Positions 37,248-45,745 of a stretch of 64,000 nt of DNA are shown here, one piece after another (position 1 is the stretch's first letter; each line of letters starts with the position of its first letter). Under the pieces are notes generated by a model, which was not told where the DNA came from, searched no databases, and saw nothing but the letters and a program-made list of their open reading frames with translations. The stretch is from Gluconacetobacter takamatsuzukensis. Its GTDB lineage: Bacteria; Pseudomonadota; Alphaproteobacteria; Acetobacterales; Acetobacteraceae. The stretch covers positions 1 through 64,000 of the forward strand of contig NZ_JABEQK010000007.1 in NCBI RefSeq assembly GCF_014174275.1. Reading direction: 5' to 3'. A program made the translations under genes and the position numbers.

Positions 37248-37822
37248 GCGCGCAGGAGGCCGGGCGGCACGCGCCGCTGCCGGTGGCGCAGGGCATCCCC
37301 CCGCATGTCATCGTGCTGATGGGCGTGTCGGGCAGCGGCAAGACCTCGGTGGCCGAGGGCCTGCACAACCTGCTGGGCTGGCCGTATCAGGAGGGCGATT
37401 ACCTCCACCCGCAGGCCAATGTCGACAAGATGTCCGCCGGCATCCCCCTGACCGACGAGGACCGCCTGCCGTGGCTGGAGCGCTGCCACGCCTGGATCGC
37501 GGAGCGCCTGGCCGATGGCGGCGGCGGCATCCTCACCTGCTCGGCGCTCAAGCGTTCCTATCGCGACATCCTGCGTCAGGGCTCGCACCGGGTAACGTTC
37601 ATCTATCTGGAGGTCTCGCGGCCGATCCTGGAGGCCCGGCTGTCCCGCCGCCAGGGGCATTACATGCCGCCCACCCTGCTGCCCAGCCAGCTTGCGACCC
37701 TGGAAGTGCCGACCCCCGACGAGCACGCGCTGGTGGTGGAATGCGAGGGCCCCCCGGCCGAGGTCATCGCCCGCGTGCTCACCGAAATCCGCTACCATAT
37801 CGACCGCCAGGGCAGGGCGTGA
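37244..37822 (+). CDS. gntK: gluconokinase
   Basis: 192 aa, GntK (thermoresistant gluconokinase) type: P-loop GVSGSGKTS at residues 27-35, EGDYLHPQANVDKMSAGIPL, DRLPWLERCHAWIAER, CSALKRSYRDILRQ, and RQGHYMPPTLLPSQLATLE. It phosphorylates gluconate to 6-phosphogluconate, so oxidised glucose taken up as gluconate can enter the same pathway. It is coupled to rpiA and is the last gene of the locus. Confidence 0.95.
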   Translation: MSAQEAGRHAPLPVAQGIPPHVIVLMGVSGSGKTSVAEGLHNLLGWPYQEGDYLHPQANVDKMSAGIPLTDEDRLPWLERCHAWIAERLADGGGGILTCSALKRSYRDILRQGSHRVTFIYLEVSRPILEARLSRRQGHYMPPTLLPSQLATLEVPTPDEHALVVECEGPPAEVIARVLTEIRYHIDRQGRA

Positions 37823-37890
37823 GACCCTGAGGCACCAGGGCGGGGAAACGGGGCAGGGGATCATGTCGGGACGATGATGTGGGCCCTGTG

Positions 37891-39054
37891 ATGTCGGCAT
37901 TGCGGCGCGCGGCGCAATCCGGCCGCGCCCTGCGGCCGGTCCTGCCGCTGGCAATGCTGCCGCTGCTGCCGATGCTGCCGACGGCGCCGGCGCGCGCCCA
38001 GCCCACCGCGCAGCCCGCGACCCAACCCGCGACATCGCCCGCCGCCGCACCGCCGGTCGCGGACGACGCGCCGCCGGCCCCGCGGAACGGCCGCTGCATC
38101 GCCCATGTGCTGTCCCTGCCGCTGCTGACGGGCGAGGGCAGCCCCGGCGTGCCGATCACGCTCGACGCGGCCAGGGGCATGGCCTTCCTCAGCCTGTCGC
38201 AGGAAATGCTGGGCGTTTTCGAACGGCCCGACATGCGCTACGACCGTGGCCAGAAGATCCGCATGCAGACCGTCACCGGCGCGGGGGAAACGACCGAGAC
38301 CATCATCGACCGGCTGGAGCTCGATCGCGGCACGGCCCACCACGTCCCGGCCGTCATCATGGGCTATATAGGCGAGAGAAAGGTGGCGGGCCGCCCGATC
38401 CTGGGCGTGGTGGGCTACGATATCCTGGGCAATTACGACGTGCTGATGGATTTCCCCGGCCATGTCGTCACCCTGTTCAAGGAAACGGGGGCCGCGCCAT
38501 GCCCGTCCCTGCCGGCGCTGGTGGGCGCGCACGCCTATTCGGCGCTGCTGATGCCCAACCCGCTGGGCATGGATGTCACGGTGCAGGTCATGCTCGATGG
38601 CGCGCCGGTCGGCATGCAGGTCGAACCGGGGTCCAACGCCTCGATCGTGCGCACGGCCGACGCGGCCGATATCGGGGTCGGCAGCACGGTGCTGGACGCC
38701 GACCCCCGCTCGCGCACCGAGGCCGGAAATGCCATCATCGGCCACAGGCACCGCTTCACCCAAGCCGCGATCGGCACCTGGCACACCGACACGCTGGCCG
38801 CGGACGTGACCGATGCGCAGTTCAACGTGCTGGGCATGGATTTCTTCCGCGGCCGCCGGGTGCTGTTCGCGTTCCCCACCCGCATGCTCTATTTCTCCGA
38901 CGCCCGGCCGGACGCCGCAGGCCAGGCCACCCGCACCGCCAGCCTCGCCCAGTCGCGCCTGGCCGACGCCGAAGTCCAGGACGACGCCGCCCCGGCCGTA
39001 CCGTCCCCCACCGCCACACCCACGCCGACGCCCCCATCCGCACCGGCACACTGA
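37891..39054 (+). CDS. exported retropepsin-like protein lacking catalytic Asp
   Basis: 387 aa from the ATG at 37891; a GTG at 37879 would add four residues. Signal peptide with LPLAMLPLLPMLPTAPARA, then a Pro/Ala/Thr-rich linker. Two beta-rich repeats resemble the aspartyl protease-like (retropepsin) fold of bacterial periplasmic proteins: about residues 80-200 (VPITLDAARGMAFLSLSQEM ... ILGVVGYDILGNYDVLMDF) and 210-340 (VQVMLDGAPVGMQVEPGSNA ... FNVLGMDFFRGRRVLFAF). The 'GxDxL' and 'DF' strands are kept, but the D-T/S-G triad is absent in both: the second reads EPGS. The C-terminus is Pro/Thr-rich. Probably non-catalytic; the fold call is moderate. Confidence 0.65.
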   Translation: MSALRRAAQSGRALRPVLPLAMLPLLPMLPTAPARAQPTAQPATQPATSPAAAPPVADDAPPAPRNGRCIAHVLSLPLLTGEGSPGVPITLDAARGMAFLSLSQEMLGVFERPDMRYDRGQKIRMQTVTGAGETTETIIDRLELDRGTAHHVPAVIMGYIGERKVAGRPILGVVGYDILGNYDVLMDFPGHVVTLFKETGAAPCPSLPALVGAHAYSALLMPNPLGMDVTVQVMLDGAPVGMQVEPGSNASIVRTADAADIGVGSTVLDADPRSRTEAGNAIIGHRHRFTQAAIGTWHTDTLAADVTDAQFNVLGMDFFRGRRVLFAFPTRMLYFSDARPDAAGQATRTASLAQSRLADAEVQDDAAPAVPSPTATPTPTPPSAPAH

Positions 39055-39116
39055 CCACCACGGAAACTTCGGGCACCGAAGACGTTCTATCCTCACGAAA
39101 AACAAGAGGATTACCA

Positions 39117-39305
39117 ATGCGTCTGTTCGTCCACGCGGCCCTGGCCACCGCCCTGTGCTGCGTCGCCCTGACGGGGTGCAAGAAGAAGCCCGAGACCCTG
39201 GGCCAGAAGATCGACAATCTGGGCAACAAGGTGCAGGACACGGTGGACCCGCCAAAGGGCCCGGCCGAGAAACTGGGCCGCGAGGTCGACCGCGCGACGC
39301 AGTAG
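39117..39305 (+). CDS. small lipoprotein
   Basis: 62 aa. Signal and lipobox LTGC (HAALATALCCVALTGCKKKP), then a charged helical tail (TLGQKIDNLGNKVQDTVDPP). GAGGA lies upstream of the ATG. Conserved small lipoproteins of this kind are common in alphaproteobacteria; the function is unknown. It lies between the retropepsin-like gene and the YitT gene on the same strand. Confidence 0.75.
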   Translation: MRLFVHAALATALCCVALTGCKKKPETLGQKIDNLGNKVQDTVDPPKGPAEKLGREVDRATQ

Positions 39306-39394
39306 CGACCCCGGGCAAGGACTATGGCATGGCCGCCCTTTACAGGCCGGAGCGGGCTTTCTAGGAGAAAGTTCCATCCCCCGATCCGTGATCC

Positions 39395-40027
39395 ATGGCC
39401 GCCATGCCCAGCCCGTCTTCCCGCGAATCCTCAGCCCTTCGTCACTCTTTGTTCGAGGACGCCTATGCGCTGGTGATCGGCTGCTCGCTGATCGTGCTGG
39501 GCCTGGCCTGCCTGCACCGGGCGGGGCTGGTCACGGGTGGCGTGGCGGGGGTGGCGCTGCTGCTGTCCTATATCCTGCCGCTGTCGGCGGGCACGCTGTT
39601 CACGCTGATCAACATCCCCTTCCTCGTGTTCGCCAGCCGTACGATGGGCTGGGCCTTCACGGTCAAGACCTTCCTGGTCAGCAGCAGCATCACCCTGTTC
39701 GCGCTGCTGTTCCCCCACATCATGGCCCTGGGCTTCATCGCCCCCCTCTGGGCCGCCTTCTTCGGCGGCACCGTCATCGGCATGGGCATCCTCTCCCTGG
39801 CCCGCCACCAGGCCGGCGTCGGCGGCACCGGCGTGGTCACGCTGTGGCTCTACAAGAACCGGGGCTGGAACGTGGGCAAGGTCCAGCTCGGGATCGACTG
39901 CTTCATCCTGGCCCTGTCGACCCTCAAGATCGACCTCGCCCATGTCGGCCTCTCGGCCATCAGCGCCATCGCCATCAGCGGCGTTGTCGCCACCTTCCAC
40001 CGCCCCGGCCGCTACACCGGCTACTGA
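39395..40027 (+). CDS. YitT-family membrane protein
   Basis: 210 aa with five to six hydrophobic segments (ALVIGCSLIVLGLACLHRAG, VAGVALLLSYILPLSAGTL, ITLFALLFPHIM, APLWAAFFGGTVIGMGILSL, CFILALSTLKI) and the family's TGGVAG turn. YitT/DUF161 proteins are inner-membrane proteins of unknown transport role. AGGAG about 27 nt upstream is far; a nearer start at the internal MPSPSSRESS is possible. Confidence 0.85.
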   Translation: MAAMPSPSSRESSALRHSLFEDAYALVIGCSLIVLGLACLHRAGLVTGGVAGVALLLSYILPLSAGTLFTLINIPFLVFASRTMGWAFTVKTFLVSSSITLFALLFPHIMALGFIAPLWAAFFGGTVIGMGILSLARHQAGVGGTGVVTLWLYKNRGWNVGKVQLGIDCFILALSTLKIDLAHVGLSAISAIAISGVVATFHRPGRYTGY

Positions 40028-40226
40028 AAGCCACCGACCCCGCCCGCAACCACATCCTGGTCGCGATCCAGAAGCGATCCGACGCGGGAAAGTTCGTGGT
40101 TGCACCCCGACGTCAATCGATGCCGCAGATCGGCAAAAGATCGGGAACGCATGCGTGTTCCTCAGTCGGGGTTCAGCCCAGAACAGGCACCTGCCTGGGC
40201 ACAGGCACGAGCATGGTCGGGAGGGT

Positions 40227-40670
40227 CTATTTGGATGGCTCGTCAATATCGAGCCATAGCAAGTGACCGTTGACAGGATTGCTCAGAACGGCGCGAGTCG
40301 CATCGCGTGCCTTTAGCGGAATATCCGAGCAGGTGCTTGCACCTTTGCTTTTCGCACATGCGAACAGGTGGATGCTGGCGAGAGATGATTCAGCCCAAAG
40401 CGCGACATCATATTCGGCCTCCTGATTTTCAAACTTAAATGTGGTTGGTCCGTTATCGACGAACACACGCTGGACTGTCGACTCCGTTCGACCCGCAAAG
40501 CTGGCATGGACAGAAATCATCCCATGGTCGACATGCCGATCCTGGAACACTTTGACGCCGAACGCGGTGGTAATGCTCTCCGTTGCCGAGGGAAAAGGCT
40601 TGTTCGGCGCAGCCATGACCGCGCTGGCCGCGAAAAGAAGAGTCGCCGAACCCATGAACAAGATGCGCAT
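40227..40670 (-). CDS. exported hypothetical protein
   Basis: 147 aa from the ATG at 40670 with GGAAAG 9 nt upstream; it opens a signal peptide (MRILFMGSATLLFAASAVMA-A). The body is small, beta-rich, with two cysteines (LFACAKSKGASTCSD) that may pair in the periplasm. No family recognised. Codon use is less GC-rich than that of genes before 40 kb, as in the region that follows. Confidence 0.7.
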   Translation of the reverse strand: MRILFMGSATLLFAASAVMAAPNKPFPSATESITTAFGVKVFQDRHVDHGMISVHASFAGRTESTVQRVFVDNGPTTFKFENQEAEYDVALWAESSLASIHLFACAKSKGASTCSDIPLKARDATRAVLSNPVNGHLLWLDIDEPSK

Positions 40671-41039
40671 GCGGTAGATCTTTCCATAATCCTTCAGACC
40701 GTCTTCCCCGTTCACCCGGGGAAAGTGACGGGCTTGGGTGACCGATGATCAAGACGAACGGCAGAACATTACGGGCAAGTATGATGCCCGTCCCGTTCGC
40801 CGCAGTCGGCTACGTAAGGCGGACCACCATGACGGAAATATTGCGGCAAGGGCCGACCTGTCGTTCCCCGGAGAAACGGCCATTACGCGGCCTATCAGCC
40901 CGGGCATAACAACGCCGGCGCACGGAAAGCCGCCTATGACAAACGGCCGCATCATTTGCCTCGTCTCTCATTTCCATCAGAGCGGTGCGCTCAAGTGCGC
41001 CTGTCCTCCGAGCCCCCATGTCTCTCGATACAGTCCGGA
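40671..41039. other. 369-bp gap, no gene supported
   Basis: Short ORFs on both strands here (for example + strand 40738-41103) lack a ribosome site or recognisable sequence. Nothing else is seen; it lies downstream of the NepR-like gene. Confidence 0.5.
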
Positions 41040-41267
41040 TTATGGTGGAGAATTTTCATCTCCGGAATCCAGAGTATTTGTATTGATCCGCGTGCCTTCC
41101 TGACAGACCGCGCCACGCTCCTGTTCAGCGGTCAGGAGATCGCTCCCTTCCTTATCGGATGGTTCCAGAAGCCGGACCAGGGTATCCGGAATGGGAGAAA
41201 AAAGAGAATCGTCGTACAATCGCTTCAGATTTTCTCTCAAGAAAAAAGAAAATGCGCTATCGGTCAT
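41040..41267 (-). CDS. nepR: NepR-like anti-sigma factor
   Basis: 75 aa from the ATG at 41267 (a GTG directly before it is also possible); GAGGT lies just upstream on the coding strand. The segment FFLRENLKRLYDDSLFSPIP followed by DTLVRLLEPSDKEG matches the NepR core (L-R-x-x-Y-D-D...P-x-P-D-x-L...LL). NepR holds the EcfG sigma factor of the alphaproteobacterial general stress response until phosphorylated PhyR removes it. Neither ecfG nor phyR lies in this window, so it is an orphan here. Recognition rests on a short motif. Confidence 0.7.
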   Translation of the reverse strand: MTDSAFSFFLRENLKRLYDDSLFSPIPDTLVRLLEPSDKEGSDLLTAEQERGAVCQEGTRINTNTLDSGDENSPP

Positions 41268-42006
41268 CACGCACCTCTGACGGGGAGAATAGAGAAAAGA
41301 TTCACCCGAGCGGAGAAAAATACAGAAACCAACGCAGCAAGATGATCACCTCCAGTAACGTTCAATCGAACGGCCGCGGCTAAAATCTATTGCAGGCCAG
41401 GCCAACGGAATGCGGGACGAAGACGTATATTCCGGTCAGGTCTGACATATGAATATCTTCAGCCCTGATAATAACATGAAAGCCTGCGGCTCAGGATTGC
41501 CGGATAATCGTCATCCAGGAAATGCGGCAGGATCGGTAGCCCAGACCCAAAATTCCAGCTCACCTGCATTTCCGCCTTTCCGGTCCAGACGAAGCATCGG
41601 TCATTGATCGATCGATCCTGCCCGCGACAGAACGGCAAACCCGGGGCTCGATATCAATAAGCATTCCCGGGAACATTAATCATTTTCATGATATTTCAAG
41701 AATACCCTCTCCTCTCCAGACTTCCCTCATTCAGACCTCGGGCAGAAGCCATCTATAACGTCCCCCCATCTCGGAATTGCGCCAGAAATGTCCCAATGAT
41801 GGGATATTTCTCCACGCCGTGGAGATCTGGGCGCCGGAAATGGCCTTAAGGGGTTCGGTTTTCAGGAGATTTTGTTGATTCCCGAGCGGCGATGGACGCA
41901 TCGGAAATAACTCAAGCCGGTATGGTGTGGATCCCTGGGTGGGGATTTCCTCACTGTGCATAACCCAACATTGCATGCGGCACATAAAAGAGAGATATTA
42001 TAGAGC
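41268..42006. other. 739-bp A/T-rich gap between divergent nepR and response regulator
   Basis: No gene supported; a reverse ORF at 41731-41985 has no recognisable feature. The stretch is much richer in A/T than the chromosome around it and must hold the promoters of nepR (leftward) and of the two-component genes (rightward). I did not find a clean EcfG-type GGAAC-N17-CGTT promoter for nepR. Confidence 0.4.
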
Positions 42007-42723
42007 ATGATGCCCAATCGTTCCTCAGTCCATCTTCTATTAGTCGAAGACGATGAAATAACTCGCGATATCTACAGCGCGGTACTGATCGGTGCCGGGT
42101 TCGCCGTCACGGTTGTCGGAACCTTGTCCGGGCTGCGGCAACAGATCGTCCAGGCCCGCTTCGACGTCATCCTGCTTGATCTTTGCCTTCCGGACGGGAA
42201 TGCCCTTGAACTGGTGTCGGAGCTGCGGACCACCAGTTCCGCGGGCATTATCGTGATCACCTCCAGCCGTGAGGCAACGGACCGGTTGAAGGGCCTTGAA
42301 AGCGGGGCCGACCAATATCTACAGAAGCCGCTCCATCCACGGGAGCTTATCGCCAGCATCCGCAACCTCTCGACACGCATGCGCAAGGATGCTGTCGAGA
42401 ACAAGCCCGCGCCTATTTATCATTTTGAAGGCTGGTCGGTAGACCTGAGTGCGCGAAAAATATCTGCTGCCAATGGCAAATATATTTACATTACCGAAAA
42501 CGAATACCGTATTCTGGAGGCCATGATAAGAAACGGCACCAAACCGCTTCATCGTGATCGCTTGCTCATTCTACTGAATGATGATGAAGAGATCACAACA
42601 CGTGCGGTTGACAAGGCCATCTATCGTATGCGCCTCAAATTACATAATACTCTCGATATCTCTACGCCGCTGATCGAGACCGTGCATGGCTTTGGCTACC
42701 GTTTGACTGCAAGGCGATTATAG
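42007..42723 (+). CDS. OmpR-family response regulator
   Basis: 238 aa. Receiver domain 1 to about 125: acidic pair in LLVEDDEITRDIYS, phosphoacceptor D58 in ILLDLCLPDGN, Thr/Ser in IVITSSREATDR, and the Lys in QYLQKPLHPREL. The winged-helix DNA-binding domain covers about 140-238 (ITENEYRILEAMIRNGTKPL, AVDKAIYRMRLKLH, IETVHGFGYRLTARR). It is followed on the same strand by a hybrid kinase, its probable partner through the kinase's phosphotransfer domain. Confidence 0.92.
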   Translation: MMPNRSSVHLLLVEDDEITRDIYSAVLIGAGFAVTVVGTLSGLRQQIVQARFDVILLDLCLPDGNALELVSELRTTSSAGIIVITSSREATDRLKGLESGADQYLQKPLHPRELIASIRNLSTRMRKDAVENKPAPIYHFEGWSVDLSARKISAANGKYIYITENEYRILEAMIRNGTKPLHRDRLLILLNDDEEITTRAVDKAIYRMRLKLHNTLDISTPLIETVHGFGYRLTARRL

Positions 42724-42814
42724 ATCGCTTCAGATACGCGACGAAGATTCGAAGAAGCATTCCATGCGCTTCCATTTCTGATAACATGGGCCGGTTCATA
42801 CAGGAGAGACTTCG

Positions 42815-45472
42815 CTGTTTGACCATGCCGTAGACGCCATCGCATTCGGCATCCTTACACCAGAGGGTGTCGTTGCCTATTGCAGCTCACGTTTTACGCG
42901 CATTATACACGCCCCTCGAAACGGCTCCGTCGCTGGAGCTTCGATTGAGGCTTGGCTTGAACCTGTCTCCGATTCCGGGTTGTCGCCATGGTTTTCCTGC
43001 ACTTCCACCGTGGAGGGAATGCTTCGCCTGACAGGAGGCCGGAAGACCGTTCACTATCGGCTGGAGCCGATGACACCGACCAGGGATGGGATAGGGAACG
43101 GCGCCATCATCTTCCTGGGCGATGACACCCTGACTCTGGATCTGATCCATGCGCAGGCTTTTCAACTCAATCCCGGTCTCACGGCCATTTCCGTTCTGGA
43201 AACGGGCGAGCATCTGGACGTCAATCCAGCGTGGCTCACAGCCATGGAATATCAGCGCGGTGATGTCATCGGAAAAACCGCGCGAGACATGAATATCTGG
43301 GAACATGACTCGTTCCGTTCCGAGGTTGTGCGCCAGTTGACGAAATATGGCCGCGTCGAGAATCTGGAAGGGAGAATGCGAACCAGAACCGGAAAACTGC
43401 GCGATATCATCGTCAGCGCTAAACGCGTCTCATATTCGGGCCGGACACTGGCAGTTTTCGCTTCTCACGATATTACCGAAATCAAGAAATCACACGCCGA
43501 ACTGGAAGCGCTCAACCGGCAACTGGAAGCTCGGGTTACCCAGCGCACGGCTCAATTGGAGGCAAAGAACAGGCAGCTCCTCGATGCCGTGAAACACGCC
43601 GAAGCCACCAATGACGCCAAGAGCCGTTTTCTTGCGACGATGAGCCACGAAATCCGTACTCCGCTGAATGCCATCATCAATATGGCAGAACTACTGGCAG
43701 AGGAAACCAGAGGCGGTCTCAACGCCAATTATTTGTCCAATATCGTCGATTCGGCACAAGCTCTGGCCGCCATCGTAAGCGATACACTTGATTTTGCCAG
43801 AATCGAGGAAAAGTCCCTCAAGATTGTTCCAGTCGAAGTCGATGTCGAGGCTATTGTCGAAGAGGTCATCCGAAGCCTCGCCCCCTTGGGGCACCGCAAA
43901 GGCATCGAACTGGTTCTTGTGATTGCGCCGGGATTGCCAAAAAATATCTCTGTTGATCCCACTCGTCTTCGGCAGATCTTGTACAATCTGATAGGCAATG
44001 CCATCAAGTATACGCGCGTTGGATGGATTGGCGTCGATGTCGGTCTCGCGCGAACAAACGGCTCTCACGAGCTCGTCCTGTCCATCCGCGACACCGGAAT
44101 TGGCATCGCATCGGCCGACCAGAATCGAATTTTTGATCGATTTTCCAAGATCAGCCCAGGCTCTGATGACTCGACGAGCGGGACCGGTCTCGGGCTGAAC
44201 ATTGCGCAGGGTCTGGTCCAAGCCATGGGCGGTGCGATTGCTGTAGAGAGCCGTCCAAACCATGGAAGCATATTCCGTGTAACTCTGCCGACAAGCGCCT
44301 TTGGCGTGCCGCCACCCGCCCCTCCGATGAACGAAGTCATCATAGTGGGACCGGGCAGCAATACGCGCTCCGCCCTGGAAGCTGTCTGCGTCGGGTCAGG
44401 CGTTGCGACACGGGTCGTGGATGAACCGACTGCCATATCGGCCCCTTCGCAGCATTCCACAGCGTTGGTTGTCCTTCCATTATCCGCTTGCAAGACATCG
44501 ATCGAAATGTGGTATCGTCTTGCCTGTTCACTATGTTCCCGCGTTATCGTCCTGACTCCCATAGGTCAGTCAGCCGGCACTCTTGCTCGCTTGTTACTTG
44601 GGAATGGCCAGTTGGAATTCTATCCCATAGGGCGGTCCAGCCTCTTTTCGATCCTCAATGGACACCCTCTCGCGGCACACGCCGCCCGCCCATCTCAGGG
44701 CGCGCTTTCCCTTGCTGGTATACGTGTGTTGATCGCCGACGACGTGGAGGAAAACAGGCTCGTCGTCGAATGGGGCCTGAGAGCATCCGGGGCCGATATC
44801 ACTACCATAGACAATGGCGCAGACGCGATCCGCCTGATCGGGCAAAGCTCGTTTGATATCTTGTTATTGGATCTTCGTATGCCTGGACTTGACGGATATG
44901 AAACGGCGGCAAGGATCAGATCCCTTGGCGGAAGGGTCGGCATGACGCCAATTATTGCGGTCTCCGCCAACGTGACGCCTGACGCGCAAAAAATGATGGC
45001 ATCGGGGATCGACAGTTTCCTGGCCAAGCCTTTCGGGCCATCGAGCCTGCGATCAGCCGTTTTAGAGACCCTGGGCCGCTCCCACACCAGCGAGGACGAG
45101 GACGGGGAGGACGACATGGCCCAGATCCGGCATCCGCTTCTCGACACAGCCTTCTTATCCGCCCAACTGGACTATGCTGGCGCAGACGCCATGTGCAAGG
45201 CGATCGACATCTTCAACCAGTCTCTGGAACAACGTCTACACAGCATTGAAACGACCAGGGACGACACCGCCTGTATTGAAGCGATTCACCGCCTCGCTGG
45301 CGCCGCCTCATCTCTCGGTCTTTCAAGGCTTTTCAACTTGTGCACCCAGCTTGAAAGCTCGTTCAATAACGATGATCCGGGCACTCGCGCTAACAAGATT
45401 GTTGGAATTCGATCCACCGGCGAGAATAGTAGGCGTCATCTGAACAAGTATAGAAAGGATATGAGGCGATAA
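42815..45472 (+). CDS. hybrid histidine kinase (PAS-HisKA-REC-HPt), CTG start likely
   Basis: 885 aa if started at the CTG at 42815, which has AGGAGAG at 42802-42808, 6 nt upstream; the next usable start is a TTG at 42980 without a comparable site. The added 55 residues (LFDHAVDAIAFGILTPEGVV...) read like the start of a PAS domain, which supports the CTG. Then a second PAS (about 115-225), a coiled coil, HisKA with H278 in SHEIRTPLNAI, HATPase (NLIGNAIKYTRVG, DTGIGIA, GTGLGLNIAQGLVQ), a receiver with D686 in LLLDLRMPGLDG, and a C-terminal HPt with H825 in IHRLAGAASSLG. It has no membrane segment, so it is cytosolic. A TorS/EvgS-like His-Asp-His-Asp relay to the preceding regulator is likely. 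Confidence 0.88.
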   Translation: MFDHAVDAIAFGILTPEGVVAYCSSRFTRIIHAPRNGSVAGASIEAWLEPVSDSGLSPWFSCTSTVEGMLRLTGGRKTVHYRLEPMTPTRDGIGNGAIIFLGDDTLTLDLIHAQAFQLNPGLTAISVLETGEHLDVNPAWLTAMEYQRGDVIGKTARDMNIWEHDSFRSEVVRQLTKYGRVENLEGRMRTRTGKLRDIIVSAKRVSYSGRTLAVFASHDITEIKKSHAELEALNRQLEARVTQRTAQLEAKNRQLLDAVKHAEATNDAKSRFLATMSHEIRTPLNAIINMAELLAEETRGGLNANYLSNIVDSAQALAAIVSDTLDFARIEEKSLKIVPVEVDVEAIVEEVIRSLAPLGHRKGIELVLVIAPGLPKNISVDPTRLRQILYNLIGNAIKYTRVGWIGVDVGLARTNGSHELVLSIRDTGIGIASADQNRIFDRFSKISPGSDDSTSGTGLGLNIAQGLVQAMGGAIAVESRPNHGSIFRVTLPTSAFGVPPPAPPMNEVIIVGPGSNTRSALEAVCVGSGVATRVVDEPTAISAPSQHSTALVVLPLSACKTSIEMWYRLACSLCSRVIVLTPIGQSAGTLARLLLGNGQLEFYPIGRSSLFSILNGHPLAAHAARPSQGALSLAGIRVLIADDVEENRLVVEWGLRASGADITTIDNGADAIRLIGQSSFDILLLDLRMPGLDGYETAARIRSLGGRVGMTPIIAVSANVTPDAQKMMASGIDSFLAKPFGPSSLRSAVLETLGRSHTSEDEDGEDDMAQIRHPLLDTAFLSAQLDYAGADAMCKAIDIFNQSLEQRLHSIETTRDDTACIEAIHRLAGAASSLGLSRLFNLCTQLESSFNNDDPGTRANKIVGIRSTGENSRRHLNKYRKDMRR

Positions 45473-45630
45473 ATCTACTGGCCGTCCCCCGGGCGTGCCC
45501 CGCTTCCAAGCCTATCCATGAATAGATTGATTCAGGTGAATCTGTCGTGATTCCATCGTCCTGCCTGCGCTTCACAATATGACCGCAGACAACACTGGAA
45601 CAAGGGCGGAAGTGTCCCCGGTCGATCTGG

Positions 45631-45690
45631 TAACGAATGGGGGTGAAGGGAGGGCGCCCGCCCTTCCGGGTGCAGGACAGAGCCCTGCGA
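45631..45690 (+). repeat. bipartite hairpin repeat, diverged copy
   Basis: Same layout as the copies near 18645 and 34843: lead AACGAATGGGGGTGAAGG, hairpin A (45651-45656 with 45659-45664), spacer, hairpin B (45672-45676 with 45684-45688). It lies between the convergent kinase and TonB receptor genes. Confidence 0.6.
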
Positions 45691-45745
45691 ACCCCTCCCA
45701 ACCACACACCCGGCCTCTCCCGAAGGAGAAGCCGGACAGATCCGC

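Noticed and set aside
37879-37890. GTG start for the retropepsin-like gene
   Set aside because: The ATG at 37891 is nearer to the usual start of the signal peptide; the GTG remains possible but adds only four residues.
40738-41103. + strand ORF of 121 aa in the gap after the exported hypothetical gene
   Set aside because: No ribosome site, no recognisable sequence, and it overlaps the NepR-like gene on the other strand.
41731-41985. Reverse ORF of 84 aa in the A/T-rich gap
   Set aside because: No family match by eye and no ribosome site; composition is not gene-like.
41268-42006. EcfG-type stress promoter (GGAAC-N17-CGTT) for nepR
   Set aside because: GGAAC-like and CGTT-like words occur, but not in the required order and spacing upstream of nepR.
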